Below are positions 6,532-7,361 of a stretch of DNA of 7,361 nt, in pieces. The DNA comes from DASPOF01 sp035626155 (GTDB taxonomy: Bacteria > Desulfobacterota > Binatia > Binatales > Binataceae). The notes beneath the pieces were generated by a model. That model had not been told where the DNA came from and made no database searches. It was given only the letters and a program-made list of their open reading frames with translations. The translations under genes were made by a program, and so were the position numbers. Location of the stretch: the NCBI GenBank assembly GCA_035626155.1, contig DASPOF010000006.1:1-7361 (forward strand), in the 5' to 3' direction. Within the stretch, counting starts at the first letter, position 1, and each line of letters begins with the position of its first letter.

Positions 6532-7361
6532 ATGACTCCCATGACCAAATACCTTTTCACCCCGGGTCCGACTGCCGTCCCGCCCGAAGTCCTGCTGGAG
6601 ATGGCGCGGCCGATAATCCACCATCGCACCCCCGAGTTCAGCAACGCACTCGACCAGGCGCGCCAGCGGATGAAGCCGTTGTTCGGCACGAAGCAGGAGG
6701 TGATCCTGCTTGCCGCAAGCGGAACGGGAGCGATGGAGGGCGCCGTCACCAGCCTGCTCCAACCCGGCGACCAGGCGGTATTCGTGAACGGAGGCAAGTT
6801 CGGCGAGCGATGGGGCCGTATGCTGGCCGCCTTCGGGATGACCGGCCATGAAGTGCCCGTCGAGTGGGGCCGCGCGGTGCGGCCCGAGCAAGTCGAAGAC
6901 GCCCTGCGCGCGCATCCGGAGTCCAAGGCGGTGTTCATCCAGGCGAGCGAGACCTCGACCTGCGCGATTCATCCGATCGAGGCGGTCTCCCAAGTGGCCC
7001 GGCGGCGCGGCGTGATGCTGATCGTCGATGGGATCACGTCGGTCGGGGTCTTCGAGCAAAAGATGGACGAGTGGGGCATCGACGCGCTTGTGGCGGGCAG
7101 CCAGAAAGCGCTGATGCTGCCGCCGGGGCTCGCGATGATCGCGCTGTCGGAGCGCGGCCTTGAAGTCGTGAAAAAGAACAAGACGCCAAGGTTCTATTTC
7201 GATTTGATGAAAGAGCTCAAGTCGCAACGCGATGAGCATACGACCGCATTCACACCCGCGGTCTCGCTCATAATGGGGCTCAACAAGTCGCTGGAACTGA
7301 TTTCCGCGGAGGGGCTGCCGCAGGTCTTCGCCCGGCATCAGTTGATGGCCGAGGCGACCCG
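6532..7361 (+). CDS. Class V PLP-dependent aminotransferase, alanine-glyoxylate/serine-pyruvate type (3' end outside the window)
   Basis: The reading frame is open from ATG 6532 to the window edge. The 276 complete codons are about three quarters of the usual 380 or so. Fold-type I landmarks, numbered from ATG 6532, are the N-terminal YLFTPGPTAVPPEV, IIHHRTPEF and the cofactor-phosphate loop SGTGAMEGAV (63-72). The pyridine-nitrogen Asp166 is in VDGITSVG, and the PLP Schiff-base Lys192 is in AGSQKALMLPPG. The family transfers amino groups between alanine, serine or phosphoserine-type donors and glyoxylate or pyruvate, in the cytoplasm; exact substrates cannot be read from sequence. A second ATG at 6541 gives MTKYLFTPGPT, closer to relatives' N-termini, and neither start has a Shine-Dalgarno sequence. 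It is divergent from the galT-like gene across 218 bp that hold a possible structured leader. Confidence 0.93.
   Translation, partial: MTPMTKYLFTPGPTAVPPEVLLEMARPIIHHRTPEFSNALDQARQRMKPLFGTKQEVILLAASGTGAMEGAVTSLLQPGDQAVFVNGGKFGERWGRMLAAFGMTGHEVPVEWGRAVRPEQVEDALRAHPESKAVFIQASETSTCAIHPIEAVSQVARRRGVMLIVDGITSVGVFEQKMDEWGIDALVAGSQKALMLPPGLAMIALSERGLEVVKKNKTPRFYFDLMKELKSQRDEHTTAFTPAVSLIMGLNKSLELISAEGLPQVFARHQLMAEAT

Overview
The window is GC-rich bacterial chromosome, probably from an uncultured, metagenome-type lineage. Deltaproteobacteria-like groups, Binatota or Methylomirabilota would fit, but this placement is inference from base composition and protein style only. There are no phage, transposon, CRISPR, tRNA or rRNA signals. 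It reads as housekeeping and metabolic chromosome with short intergenic gaps, the longest being 289 bp.

Layout, left to right. Positions 1-200 are non-coding. They hold a large interrupted inverted repeat (31-98), a small perfect hairpin (132-153) and a good intrinsic terminator reading leftward (159-188). Positions 201-1697 (minus) encode an MscS-type channel fused to a cyclic-nucleotide-binding domain. Positions 1698-1986 form a divergent promoter region with candidate promoters for both flanking genes and a perfect hairpin. Positions 1987-4425 (plus) encode leucyl-tRNA synthetase (leuS). It is followed after 43 bp, probably in the same transcript, by a crotonase-fold enzyme (4469-5239) that lacks one of the two classical hydratase glutamates. 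A convergent gene, 5252-6313 (minus), encodes a galactose-1-phosphate uridylyltransferase (GalT) family protein. The two stop codons are only 12 bp apart. Positions 6314-6531 form a second divergent control region with a candidate promoter, several nested hairpins and a run of eight T. From 6532 (plus) a class V PLP-dependent aminotransferase (alanine-glyoxylate/serine-pyruvate type) runs off the right edge.

The genes do not form an obvious pathway: membrane channel, translation, acyl-CoA chemistry, nucleotide-sugar-type chemistry and amino-acid/glyoxylate metabolism. Four of the five genes lack a recognisable Shine-Dalgarno sequence. Only the operon-internal crotonase gene has one (AAGGAG, 8 nt from its ATG).

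I found no convincing new multi-gene system. The points most worth a second look are the two structured intergenic regions (31-98 and 6384-6491), the cyclic-nucleotide-linked channel, and the active-site departures in the crotonase and GalT-like proteins.
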